Of a stretch of DNA of 64,000 nucleotides, positions 1 to 10,181 are shown one piece after another. Numbering within the stretch: position 1 is the stretch's first letter; each line of letters starts with the position of its first letter. Origin of the DNA: Picocystis sp. L7 (taxonomy: Eukaryota > Chlorophyta > Picocystophyceae > Picocystales > Picocystaceae); contig QXJR01000024.1 of assembly GCA_020975725.1 (NCBI GenBank), positions 1 through 64,000 of the forward strand, in the 5' to 3' direction. The translations under genes and the position numbers were made by a program. The notes beneath the pieces are model-generated. The model saw only the letters and a list, made by a program, of their open reading frames with translations. It had not been told where the DNA came from and did not search any database.

Positions 1-292
1 TCGGGATTGGGGAACCCTCGATCGAGTACCCTTCTGTGTTGGGGCCTCGAGGTAGGGACCGATCCCTGTATAGGGACCGGGGGTTCACCCAAAATGACCG
101 GGGGGGACTGTCTGTCTCCAATCAAGCCAGAAGGGACCACCCACGCATAAGCTAGTATAACCGAATCCTGGGGCCCTTGGTTGGGTGACCCAGGATGGAG
201 GGGAGACCGAGGCTCCTCGTAGGGGGGCCTGGGACCCAGAGTCCCTTTCACGACCCAAAGCACCTGACCACAAGTAAAGCTTCTTCAATGAA
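1..292. repeat. Interspersed repeat family A, copy 1 (cut by window start)
   Basis: This stretch aligns almost end to end with about 43,070-43,322 in the same orientation. Shared landmarks include ccctcgatcgagtaccc, a doubled tagggacc, gggggttcacccaaaatgacc and ggatggaggggaga. Similarity stops near 292. The copy at 43 kb extends further left into a run of stem-loops, so this copy is probably truncated by the window edge. No coding capacity is evident and the family is unknown to me. Confidence 0.75.
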
Positions 293-1248
293 AGGGGTGC
301 GTTTCCTTGCTTGCTGTTTGCCCCGTGTTTGCTACAGTGCATATCTTCGCGGCAATGCACCATACTTTGTCTCGGGTCTCGAACACATGATTGAGCACTT
401 TGGCTCAGTATGCAACATCGTATCATTGTGTCCAATGACAGCAGCCATTCGTGAGACTAGAACTGGAACTGCGGAAGTTGTTCAAGTGGTGGGCGGCATA
501 ACACAAATTGGCCGGGAGGTGGCTCTAGGACATCTTGTATCCCCCAAAACAATTGATGCAGCAAACATCGCATTTCGAGGAAGTCATTGTTCACCTGTGA
601 TTGATAGTCCATGGGCCTAGTAGATGCAAACCCTTATATTTCTTTTCCACCATGGTAGGTTGCATCGTATTTATTCTGCCTTTTGATTGGCCTTGATTTT
701 GGTTCGATATTAAAGTGCATGCCATCTTCATTGTTTCTCAGCGGATAGGTTGGGAAGGAAGCAAGAAGGGAAGGATCAATGTTTAAAATGAAATTTAGTA
801 TGAGAAGCTGGCCTTCATGCCTGCTGCATCAGTGCAATAAAGTTTGACTCAATAATTCGGGAGGAAGAAGGAAGCAACAACCAACGGCTTCAGCAGTGTA
901 CTGGGGACACTATTAGAGTGAGTATTCTGAGGTGGCTGCTTGTTTTAGCAGGGGTGGGAGAGTGTAGCAACACTGCATGCAGTGCACCGTACAAAATCGG
1001 GAGCCAACCATGAAGAGATCTCTGACCAAAAACAAGGCATGACTCTAGCTAGAACATCAAGCTTCATACCTCACTTTACGACAGGAAGGAACGGTAGGCA
1101 TGGCAGCGTTGTTACGGAGGCTTCAGATGGAATACACTACTTCATTAACACACATATTAAAAAAACTGCAGCTAGGGTATAGCCTGGAGGTTCACTATCT
1201 CACACGTTCAGTGCATGCGTGCTACCATCAGATTTTCCTTGACTGCAC
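293..1248. other. No supported gene
   Basis: Only short unconvincing reading frames occur here. The right end is the 3' flank of the minus-strand asparaginase-like gene. I see no RNA gene, transposase fragment or long repeat. Confidence 0.5.
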
Positions 1249-2316
1249 TCAGTACTCCTTGAAGATTTGCTGCACTTCTTCTCTATCGCTTGTAACAGTC
1301 AACGCCAACTTCAGGAGCGTGTTGGCTTTCTGTGGGGTCAAGTTGTCTGGAGAGATGTATGGCTCACCGCGGCTACCAACGCGGCCCGAACTTCCGCGGT
1401 TACCCATGACAATGAGCGTACCGTTTTCAGCCACTTCCAGGAGTGGATCAACCTGGGAAAGGCTGGGCGACGCAGTGGAATACGCTGCTATGACCAGGCC
1501 TTGGGCACCTGCATTGTTGACCGCATCATACACCATGGTGGGGCTGGCTTCCGTGTAGGAGTACAAGATTTCTGTTCCAGGGAGGTCCTCGGCTGTAATG
1601 TTGGCAATATCAAACATGCTATCCATTGTATGCAAACGCAGAGGGGCCCGGTAGAAGTAGGCCTCTCCGCCGCTGATGATCCCCAACGCTCCAGTGTCCA
1701 ATGATTCCCATGTATCCACACGGCTGACAACGTTCTTGGTCACCTCGCGTGCCGGGTGAATGAGTTCGTTCGCAACAACCATAGCACCCTTTCCACCCGC
1801 CTCCGGAGTAGCCGCTGTGATCAATGCGTCGATGAAGTTTCGGCTGGCGTCCTCGCTGAGGGTGTTACGTGCACGTTGTGCAGCAGTCACCACGATCGGC
1901 TTGCTTGTCTTCACGACCAGGTTTAAAAAGTATGCAATGTCTTCTGCAGCGTTTGATCCAATGGTCACCATGTACCCGTCGACGTCTGGTTCCTCATCAT
2001 TCGTGCGCTGAATGGCTTCCGCGGTATCGATGAAGTCTTGCCATGTTAGATGCTGACTTGCAATACGGCGGATGTCCTCAATTTCAAGGTTGGCAATATC
2101 CAGCACCTCTGGCAGCGCTTCAATGATGGCGTCCACGGAGACACGTCCATCAGGCGTGTTGGCAATGGTGCCACCAGTAGCAAAAACTTTGACCGTGGGC
2201 AAGTCTTGGCACCATGCCGGCACCGTTCCGCTCAAGGCCAAGAAGATCAGTGCTGCGAGGGCAACCCAGCTCCACATGCGGGAGCATGCTTGCTGGACTT
2301 GTGACACACCTGCCAT
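1249..2316 (-). CDS. Secreted L-asparaginase-like protein, second catalytic dyad altered
   Basis: The 355-residue product belongs to the type II (AnsB-like) asparaginase family, whose members hydrolyse asparagine to aspartate and ammonia. Residues 14-36 form a hydrophobic signal peptide ending near AWC, so it is probably secreted or periplasmic. The first catalytic motif FATGGTIAN is present, with the nucleophile at Thr50. The second motif, normally HGTDT, reads IGSNA at 119-123: the catalytic Thr is Ser121 and the Asp is Asn122. The partner lysine survives as Lys194 in EVTK. Flanking helices (AEDIAYFLNL and TAAQRARNTLS) align well, so this is a real substitution and not misalignment. It is divergent to the amidase at 3.3 kb. 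It may be weakly active, retuned to another substrate, or a binding protein. Length fits the family and no intron is needed. Confidence 0.88.
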   Translation of the reverse strand: MAGVSQVQQACSRMWSWVALAALIFLALSGTVPAWCQDLPTVKVFATGGTIANTPDGRVSVDAIIEALPEVLDIANLEIEDIRRIASQHLTWQDFIDTAEAIQRTNDEEPDVDGYMVTIGSNAAEDIAYFLNLVVKTSKPIVVTAAQRARNTLSEDASRNFIDALITAATPEAGGKGAMVVANELIHPAREVTKNVVSRVDTWESLDTGALGIISGGEAYFYRAPLRLHTMDSMFDIANITAEDLPGTEILYSYTEASPTMVYDAVNNAGAQGLVIAAYSTASPSLSQVDPLLEVAENGTLIVMGNRGSSGRVGSRGEPYISPDNLTPQKANTLLKLALTVTSDREEVQQIFKEY

Positions 2317-2451
2317 TCCTTGTGTCTTGGCTTAGTCTGTCAGCGTTCTTGTCTCTCGAAGCACGGAGTCTTGCTTGTCCTCCCGCGTCCAGAAGCTTGC
2401 TGGACGTCCGTGGCTTGAAGAGGGATTCTGAACAAGATGGTTAGCAGGCTC

Positions 2452-2493
2452 CTTTAAATACTAGGGCAGGTATCGACGGTACGGCTAGGGTTT
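2452..2493 (-). promoter_or_regulatory. Core promoter of the asparaginase-like gene
   Basis: On the minus strand a telo-box-like AAACCCTAG (2485-2493) is followed 25 bases later by the TATA-like TATTTAAAG (2452-2460), about 135 bases upstream of the ATG. Telo-boxes are known plant promoter elements. Function here is inferred from position. Confidence 0.45.
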
Positions 2494-2731
2494 CTCGCGT
2501 GCTACAGCTTGTCTTCGCATGTCCTTGCATCCCTCGTGAATTCCAATTGGACGGTTGAAAACCGTCCTGCTGAGAGGGGCACAGAGATGGACGATGAATC
2601 GAAATGCATCCAAGGATTGGTCCCTGGTATACTCCCGACTGGCAGCCCCTTTACCAAGGAAGGCAGGAGGGGGGGTTGTCGAGTGTCTGGTAAACACATG
2701 CCCCCCGTTGGGATGGGCGTTGACGCAGGCC

Positions 2732-2942
2732 CCAACCTCGGAAGGATCGAGGGTTCCACCCGGCAAATCCTCACCACGCGTCACGTGGGCCGTTCGTCGC
2801 GTCTCGACCTCCCTCGATGTCCTCACGTGAGGTCTTACGAAGACGTCTCGGTCGGAGGAGGATGGAGGGCTCGACACGTGGGGACACGTGAGCAGTCCCC
2901 CCGGGGCGAACCCTCGATTCTTCCGAGGTTTCGGGTTGGGGA
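2732..2942. repeat. Small inverted-repeat (MITE-like) element in the amidase upstream region
   Basis: The left end ccaacctcggaaggatcgag and the right end ctcgattcttccgaggttt are imperfect inverted copies of each other, with a few extra bases in the right arm. About 210 bases lie between the outer ends, including several CACGTG cores. A related end sequence occurs near 8,645. The size and terminal inverted repeats suggest a non-autonomous DNA element, but no target-site duplication was established. Confidence 0.4.
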
Positions 2943-3202
2943 GGCGTGGTCCAACGTCCCTTTTCCTCTCATTTCCTCGGCAAGGCCGGGGTCTGGCTTC
3001 AGGGACAGGCATCCCCCCACCCCACCCTCCTGGTTCCTTCCCCCACGTGGTCCGAGACGGTTGCAGGTACGAGGCCACGTAACCCACGGGGCGAGACCAA
3101 GGCTGTAGCGCACGTGATCGATGCCCCCCCCCTCACGCTCGTGGTGGTCGAAACCAACCCGGTTGTGTCGACACCAGCAACCGGTAAAGACCAGGCGAAC
3201 GA

Positions 3203-3220
3203 GGGTTAGGGTTAGGGTTT
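3203..3220 (+). promoter_or_regulatory. Telomere-like / telo-box motif upstream of amidase 1
   Basis: The motif reads GGGTTAGGGTTAGGGTTT, which contains the reverse complement of the plant telo-box AAACCCTAA. It lies about 110 bases before the chosen ATG and is repeated exactly at 12719-12736 before amidase 2. Two and a half units is too short for a telomere, so a promoter or 5'UTR element is more likely. Confidence 0.4.
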
Positions 3221-3329
3221 CGAACCGTCACAAGGAAACCCCTTGCGACCCATCGTGGCGATATGTCCTGTCAACCGATGCAGAGCATGGACGTTCAGAA
3301 TTGCAAACGGACCTGGCACACGCGCCACC

Positions 3330-4949
3330 ATGGCGAAGTCCAACCCATCCATCGGAATGCTCGGCTCCACCATGCTCCGAGCCGCGTTGGTGCTGCTCGG
3401 CTTGCTGGCCTTGGCCAGTGGAGACATCGATGTCGTCGAGCTCACAGCCACACAAGTGCAAGAAGCCTACGAACAAGGAGAATACACCGCAGAAGAACTC
3501 ACCCTGGCCTTCCTCGAAAGGATCGAGAAATATGAACCCGTGTACAACGCCTTCGTCTACCTCAACCCAGATGCTGTGGTTACCGCCAGGGCATTGGATG
3601 AGGAATATGCAGCCAGTGGACCTCGCGGTCCGCTGCACGGTGTACCCGTGGTCATCAAGGACAACATGAACCTTGCCGGCGTTCCTACGAGCAACGGCTA
3701 CTGGGGGTTCCGTCGTTCCACGGGAGGATTGGACATGATCCCCTCCAGAGATGCCAGCGTGGTGGCTCGCCTGCAGGAGGCGGGCGCCATCATCATGGGC
3801 AAGACCAACCTTCCGGACTTTGCAAGGAGTGGGACACTCACAGACAGCTCAGCCATCAACCGGACATACAACTCCTATGGTTTGAACCTTGTGCCCGGCG
3901 GTTCCAGTGGTGGTACAGCCACGGCGGTATCTGGAAGCTTTGCCGTTCTTGGTTTGGGAACGGAAACCGGAGGGTCCATTCAGAACCCATCGGCTTCCCA
4001 GAGCCTGGTGGGAATCAAGCCGTCCATTGGCTTGGTTCCCATTGATGGCATTGCACCGCTTGTTGCGGAACGCGATGTTGCAGGTCCAATGGCCAAGACA
4101 GTGGAAGATGCAGCAGCCACATTGGATGTCCTTGCTGGACCAACCATTCAAGATGTGAGAACATACAATGGCTTGGCAGGCATTCCTGAGGAGGGCTACG
4201 TTGCCTTTCTGGATTCGGAAGGACTACAGGGAAAGCGATTGGGCGTCTATGATGGTATGTGGGGGAACCCGCTTGCACCTGAAGTAGAGGCAGCATACAC
4301 AGAGATGCTGGACGTTATCACGGGGCTCGGAGCGGAGCTTGTTACAAACGTGTTCAATGAAACAGGTTGGACCGAGGTCTGGGATGGTATGCCCTCCAAC
4401 ATATCTACATTATATCACGGTTTGAAGCTCTACTTCCAGGATCTTGGAGACACATCCGACTTCAACTCGGTGGAAGAATGGGAGGAGAAGACGAACCGCA
4501 CCATGGGAGACGGGTCTGCTATCAGGTCTTTCTCTGTGTTGGAAAGTGGGACAGGTGGTGATCCACTCACCGATCCAGCATATTGGGAATATGTTAGCTG
4601 GCGAAGTGGTGTGCACCAGAAATATCTCGAGGTCATGGAAGAAGAGCAGCTAGATGGCCTGGTTTATCCTTTCTCTGCCATCCCTCTGCCCACGTTTGAT
4701 TCTGAGAATGTTGGCGCCATCAGCGTGTCTGAAATTAACCATATTGGACTGCCGCAGATCAGCCTTCCAGCAGGGTACCTTGATGGCGGGGAACCATTTT
4801 CGATCAGTTTGATTGGAAAAGACCTGTACACCGAAGGTGAGCTTATATCCATGGGTTATGCATTCGAGCAAGCGACAATGCTACGCATGGCTCCAGAAGG
4901 TCCCGGTGAGCAGGCATCCCTCGGCAGTTGCGAGTGCATGACGTTTTAG
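3330..4949 (+). CDS. Secreted amidase-signature-family hydrolase, copy 1
   Basis: The start at 3330 has a perfect Kozak context (gccaccATGg). An in-frame ATG at 3243 has a poorer one. The 539-residue product has a signal peptide (about residues 15-31, ending ALASG) and a full amidase-signature fold. The Ser-cisSer-Lys triad is intact: Lys110 in VVIKDN, Ser192 in GGSSGG and Ser216 in TETGGSI. The Ser192-Ser216 spacing of 24 matches fatty acid amide hydrolase. It should hydrolyse a carboxamide outside the cell or in the endomembrane system; the substrate cannot be told from sequence. The 5' part (with about 360 bases upstream) is nearly identical to amidase 2, while the 3' part has diverged. 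It is divergent to the asparaginase-like gene, suggesting shared use in amide-nitrogen scavenging. Confidence 0.93.
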   Translation: MAKSNPSIGMLGSTMLRAALVLLGLLALASGDIDVVELTATQVQEAYEQGEYTAEELTLAFLERIEKYEPVYNAFVYLNPDAVVTARALDEEYAASGPRGPLHGVPVVIKDNMNLAGVPTSNGYWGFRRSTGGLDMIPSRDASVVARLQEAGAIIMGKTNLPDFARSGTLTDSSAINRTYNSYGLNLVPGGSSGGTATAVSGSFAVLGLGTETGGSIQNPSASQSLVGIKPSIGLVPIDGIAPLVAERDVAGPMAKTVEDAAATLDVLAGPTIQDVRTYNGLAGIPEEGYVAFLDSEGLQGKRLGVYDGMWGNPLAPEVEAAYTEMLDVITGLGAELVTNVFNETGWTEVWDGMPSNISTLYHGLKLYFQDLGDTSDFNSVEEWEEKTNRTMGDGSAIRSFSVLESGTGGDPLTDPAYWEYVSWRSGVHQKYLEVMEEEQLDGLVYPFSAIPLPTFDSENVGAISVSEINHIGLPQISLPAGYLDGGEPFSISLIGKDLYTEGELISMGYAFEQATMLRMAPEGPGEQASLGSCECMTF

Positions 4950-7900
4950 ATCTTTCTGTTTTTGTAAATTAGCTAAGATTGCATGAGATTCTCTTTCACA
5001 ACCCACCTGTGTTTGCGTGCTCCTCTGTATGAGACTATGTAGACGTGTACATGCTCTAGGTGGGAGTAACCCAACTTAATGCGAGCAAGAGGAGCTGCAT
5101 ATGCTTACTAGTGCTCTGTCCATCCGTGAGACACAACAATTGCAATGCCTATGCAATGCATCACTCCATCTTATGAGGAGTTCCTTCAGGGAACTCCCCA
5201 AGACTTGGGTCCAAAATCTAGAGTGGACGTCGTTTATGTTCGTGTCAACTCCATGGCGCCTTCGAAAAACAAGTGTATGGCACGTTGGTTTGTCTTTTAC
5301 GCCATTTTTTGGTTCATTTGCTTATTGTCCTCGAAGCATCGAGGGGACTCTTTTCCGATTGGAATGATGGGGGTTTCATTCGGCGTGGAGGATCGGGCAT
5401 TTCTCGGCTACACTTGACAGCTGCATGATTTCCAGAAGCACGCAGGACCAAAATGCATGTAGTATGTCACAACCACAAGACTGGCCTTTTAAAGTTCGTG
5501 GGTGAAGATGAAGTCTGCTTGCCGGAAGCGAGCACATCGTTTCTTGAGCTCCACTGGTGTGTACGTTCTAGGCGCCGAAAGCTTCGATGCAACCTATGGG
5601 AATCGTGGTAAGGGACAAAGAGACCACTTGTAAACACGGGGTCGAGGTAAATACTCCTTGTTATGTCCGCGTAGTGGCCGGTCTCAAATGGGGTGTGCGA
5701 CCAATGCAACCATGGTGCTCGCGGTGGAAGATACTACCAAGTGCCCTTGGGACAATGTTTGAGCGGCAATGGCAAGTAGTCATTTTGCTTGCAAGAGGTA
5801 CACCGAGATGCTGCTTTGGCGCGGTGTAGTCTAAAGTGATTAAAATTGATGAAGACTCATCCAACACTACTTGGGTCTCGTGTTGTTGCGATCCCGTCAA
5901 AGATTAGAGGAAGCCACACTCGCACCTTACTCCAAGATCGTTCCTCGTTTCCATGGATTGGCACTCGGCTTTGCTACCTTGTGCAGGCCCTACGGCATGA
6001 CATTGGGACATTGTAGAATTCACAATCTGGTCTATGATTGGGTGGAGAGTCGAGGCCATCCGGAAGCATGGCCCCAAGATTTGCCAACCCTCGCCGTCCA
6101 CCCACACACACTGGTGCAAGCGACCCGATGGAATGCTTCTCATTTCTCGCACTTTTAGGCGCAAATGCTTCCGTACATGAACGAAGCGTGGACCATTCAC
6201 AAGTGTAACCTGTATCGACTTGGACGCTCGTGGTAGGTTAAAGTGCACCATTGAACACCTTTGGACCCACGCTATTCGATGGAATGGAAAAATACCCTAC
6301 CGTGTGCTTGCAAAGGAAAGGTGGCTTCCGCACATGCTTGCGCAAAAAAAGCCATAGGTGGCACCCCGCATATGCCCATTGGACCCCCACTTGCTTTAAA
6401 TTGAATAAAAATGCTTGGATAGTATTGAACCGGATGTCTCATTGTGAAGATCGTACATTTTATCAAGAAAGCTTTCCTAAGGTGGGGTTGTCATTCGTGT
6501 GAGGCATACTATTTCGGGATGGGGACATGCGGAGGACATGTCCTACGCAAAGCAAGCCGAACTTTTCCCCGTCTTTAAATGGGGGCATTGGGTATGGTCT
6601 TTCGATCAAGGTCGCAACATTGGCTAGGATCAAAGCCAAACCAACATCCAATAACAAGGGTGATAATGGGGGCGCCTCCACCCTCTTAGGTTCTCCAACG
6701 ATCTTCTTGAGCCCTACGGCTCTTCCGGAATGAAGCAGATTGCTCCACCCATGATGGCCAACCATTTTCATCCTCGAGCAAGGATGGGTGGAACTCCCAC
6801 GCGAATCCTTAAGTCCACACGCAAGACAAGGTCCCAATACAAACCTAAAGCAAAATCTACCACACGTGGGACAAAGCCAACCAGTGTTGTCTTGGGGTCA
6901 CCATCCCCATAGCCCATGCAAATTAAATAGAAAACCATTGAGGATTAGATTACGAAGTTGGCCCTTGCAAGCGAGACAAAGGTGGGCGGCACAAGAGATT
7001 TTGAAAAGTGGGACAAGCAAAGGATGAGGCGAACTCAAGCTTTTTTGACCTCCAACAACAACTTTGCTCCATTGAGCTTGGTTCGTGTTGTTCCAAGGCT
7101 ATGCGTGGAATTCCTACAAGTAGCAATGCCAATTCCCTCTCCTTCAACCCAAACCTCCACGATTAGAGACAGGTTTGCGTAGGTAACTCCACAAGTTACT
7201 TCCAAATGCCGGTCAAATTTGCTCACTATTCACGCTGTAGCAGCATTTTTAAATTGTTTTGTGGATGGCAGCAACTATAGGAGCATGATCTTACGATTGT
7301 CTTTCAATTTCCGGTTTGTTTGTTCGCGTACCGTAGACTCTTTGTCGTGAACCCGCTGCGTATGTGCATCCTTTTCCTACACGAAATCGACCCGTGCTTG
7401 CTTCACCAAGTGTACCTATCGAATCCTATGCACTTACCCGGATAATGGATGCCGATCTTCACAAAACTACCTTACCACTGCCGATACAACATCCTTTAGG
7501 GAAGCGAGCATGCTGTTCTCTCCTACTCCTTTCCATGACTTGGATCGGTCGATACAATGTTTGATCGCCAAGATAGCTTTTGTTCCCCTTGGCTTGCGTA
7601 TGGCTCTCGACCAGTTTACATGATTGGCAGCTCTTGGGGCTATCCTTTTGGTTCCGTTACGATTGCCCATACTCGACAAGCCCTATTCACCAAATTGCTT
7701 GGATTCCCCCAAAAAACCTTGGGCATCATCCAAGTGCGGGACAATTGGATGCTCTCTTACTTTGGAGAGTGAACCACAAAGTGTTTCGTGTCCTCAAGTC
7801 GACCTAGCGATTGTCCTTGTTTTCACTTGAAGCGATGGTGTCAGCCATCCACAGCCACCTTTGCATCTGCAGGGCACACAAGTTGGAATCCTACACCAAT

Positions 7901-8400
7901 CCAAGTGTACCGACGACGAGGATAAAGCAATGTTTAAGCGACACGAATTGCATTGTAGTGTATCCCATTCCGCGTGCTTTTTGCCTATCCCATAGAGTGC
8001 TCCGATTATAGTTGACACACCTCGCATGCTTGAAGCATCCCAAAACTTATCCAAGCCTTTTTCATGCATATGGTGGGCTGTACTTCTTTGAAGTCAAGGG
8101 ATCAGCCATTCAAGTGTTTCCTCCCGTTTTCTTATGGGTAACTGGACGAATTTTCGCCTAGACCACTCGTTTGTCATCTCGGTCTCACTTGGAAGGTTGT
8201 TTGAAGGATGACCCTACAAGTGAGATTTGCGCCCGTGAGGATGTCGTGCCCCACGTCGTTTCCTTTTCTGATGAACAAGTGGTTCACTCTAGTCCACCTT
8301 GCCCCACTACATGTTGAAACCTATGCACAACACATAAATCGGACTTGGGTTCGTTACAGCAGTTGCCCATGAAGGCAATATTAGTAATGATTACAATTCA
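4950..8400. other. Gene-poor, lower-GC stretch; nothing identified
   Basis: It begins with the 3' flank of amidase 1. No frame exceeds about 125 codons, none shows recognisable motifs, and I found no convincing chain of exons. The texture suggests decayed mobile DNA, but no family can be named. Confidence 0.45.
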
Positions 8401-9379
8401 AGATCGATATATATCCTCTACACCACGTCGAAATGTTCGGTCGGGATAGATTCCTTTTCGAACACGCCTTCCTATGCTTCTTTTCGATTGACCACATCGA
8501 AGGTGACATGTATGGAAGGAGTGTCGCATTTGTGAACGCATGGATGTGTCGCCGTTCTTGGTACCGGACATGGAGCGATCGAGGGAACTTAAAACTTTGC
8601 GAGAAACGGACCGTATCCGTACTAGGCCTTGCGGGGGCGGAGCCCTTGATTCTTCCGAGGTTGGGGGTGAGCTTCTTCAGCCCTTCCCCTCGAGATGGTT
8701 GAAATGGTACCCGATACCCAATCATTTCCACAACTCCGGGACGCTCGCCCCCCGGGCCCGGAGGGAGAGGTATCGATCCAAGGGACCGAACGGGGGATCG
8801 TCTCGATCCAAGGGCCCGAAAGATCACGGGAAGATTCAGAGGGATTGGGAGCGTCCCGGGGGTAAGTCGGGTCCACCTCGTCTAAAACGCCAACGTCCCG
8901 TCGGAGAACCATCGTTGAAGGTGGGGGCTCAAACGGCGGATTTGAGCTTTGCTTTTAACCTCGCCGGGACGGCTGCTCCGGGACGCCCGGGACGCTGGAA
9001 TTTGGATTCCACTGAATTCCAACACAAACCCCATACGATTCCAACCTACTCCTTTAGACCCGAACGAAAGGGTTCCTCTGAACCTACGTCCCGTAGGTTC
9101 AGATGGAAGAACTCGTCCCTTTCGGAACCGGTTTAGACGGGATGGGGGATGGACAGGACTCGCCACGACCAAGAGTACGAAGACGACGGACCTGGGAAGC
9201 AGCGACCGACGGGCAAGGCACGCACACGTACCCCTCCACCGCGTCGCATCGGAAGCTGTCTGCCTGCGAAAGATCGGACCTGTGTGTCAGTGAGAAAGGA
9301 TTCATGCGAACCATGCGTGGAGGAGCCACCTCGTGATGGGAAGGGAGGCGACAGGCAAAGGATTTTTTTCAAGATCGAA
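8401..9379. other. GC-rich spacer with repeat fragments and a perfect hairpin
   Basis: At 8,640-8,670 there is an end-type sequence (ccttgattcttccgaggttggggg) related to the small element at 2732-2942. At 9077-9103 TCTGAACCTACG and CGTAGGTTCAGA form a perfect 12-bp stem with a 3-base loop. Overlapping frames of up to 250 codons are open on both strands but none resembles a protein. Confidence 0.45.
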
Positions 9380-9815
9380 GAGCTGCAGATGCATTTGCAG
9401 CCACAACTGCTTTTTCCTCCTTGGACCAACGGGCTGCAGATGCATGTGCAGCCACAGCTGCTTGCGGGCATGGACCAACGGGCTGCAGATGCATGTGCAG
9501 CCACAGCTGCTTTTTCCTCCTTGGACCAACGGGCTGCAGATGCATGTGCAGCCACAGCTGCTTGCGGGCTTGGACCAACGGGCTGCAGATGCATGTGCAG
9601 CCACAGCTGCTTTTTCCTCCTTGGACCAACGGGCTGCAGATGCATGTGCAGCCACAGCTGCTTGCGGGCATGGACCAACGGGCTGCAGATGCATGTGCAG
9701 CCACATCTGCTTTTTCCTCCTTGGACCAATGGGCTGCAGATGCATGTGCAGCCACAGCTGCTTGCGGGCATGGACCAACGGGCTGCAGATGCATGTGCAG
9801 CCACAGCTGTTTTGC
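9380..9815. repeat. 100-bp dimeric tandem repeat (51 + 49 bp units)
   Basis: About nine units alternate strictly between a 51-bp type (ending ctttttcctccttggaccaac) and a 49-bp type (ending cttgcgggcatggaccaac). Unit starts fall at 9431, 9480, 9531, 9580, 9631, 9680, 9731 and 9780, giving an exact 100-bp higher-order period. Every unit holds the near-palindrome GCTGCAGATGCATGTGCAGC. The array lies about 370 bases upstream of the Crypton-like gene and may be part of that element's flank. Frames open on both strands through the array are a by-product of the repeat. Confidence 0.9.
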
Positions 9816-10181
9816 TTGTGGAAGCAAGGGCTCCAGGTGCACTTGGAGACACGGACGCCGAGATTTTTGAGGTCGGGGCAACCACACACTGCGAACGAAA
9901 GACTTGGAGGTCGCCCGAAAGGATTTCGTCTCAGCGTGGAGACGGGTCGGGGATCATGTCGCACCGCATGTCACATGACATGCGAGTCGGCCCCCCCAAG
10001 AAACTGCGGCACGGGTGATGGCGTATCTCACTCCTCACGATTTGCACGCACAAAGCAAGGTGAACGTGGGTAGTGAGATTCGCCACCTGACCGAGCCGCG
10101 CGAGTGGAAGCTGGTGTAGGTGCAGCGAGGCTGCCTTGAGCGACGAACGAACAGGGAGCGTAGCGTCGACGCGCAATTGAG

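Larger units (their letters stand above)
2970..4949 (+). repeat. Segmental duplication, unit 1 (partner 12486-14480)
   Basis: The two units are collinear without indels from 2970/12486 through the ATGs (constant offset 9,516). I count about four substitutions up to 3828, then clear divergence. The second unit ends up 15 bases longer. The identical part covers the telo-box motif, the 5' flank and about 166 codons. Confidence 0.9.

Noticed and set aside
195-620. 141-codon plus-strand frame at the window start
   Set aside because: Its first third lies in repeat family A and the rest has no protein-like features.
3203-3220. Telomere or interstitial telomere array
   Set aside because: Only about two and a half TTAGGG-like units, at the same place before two genes. 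A promoter motif fits better.
9133-10073. Several long frames on both strands around the 100-bp dimeric repeat
   Set aside because: All are translations of the same tandem units in different frames. None continues into recognisable protein.
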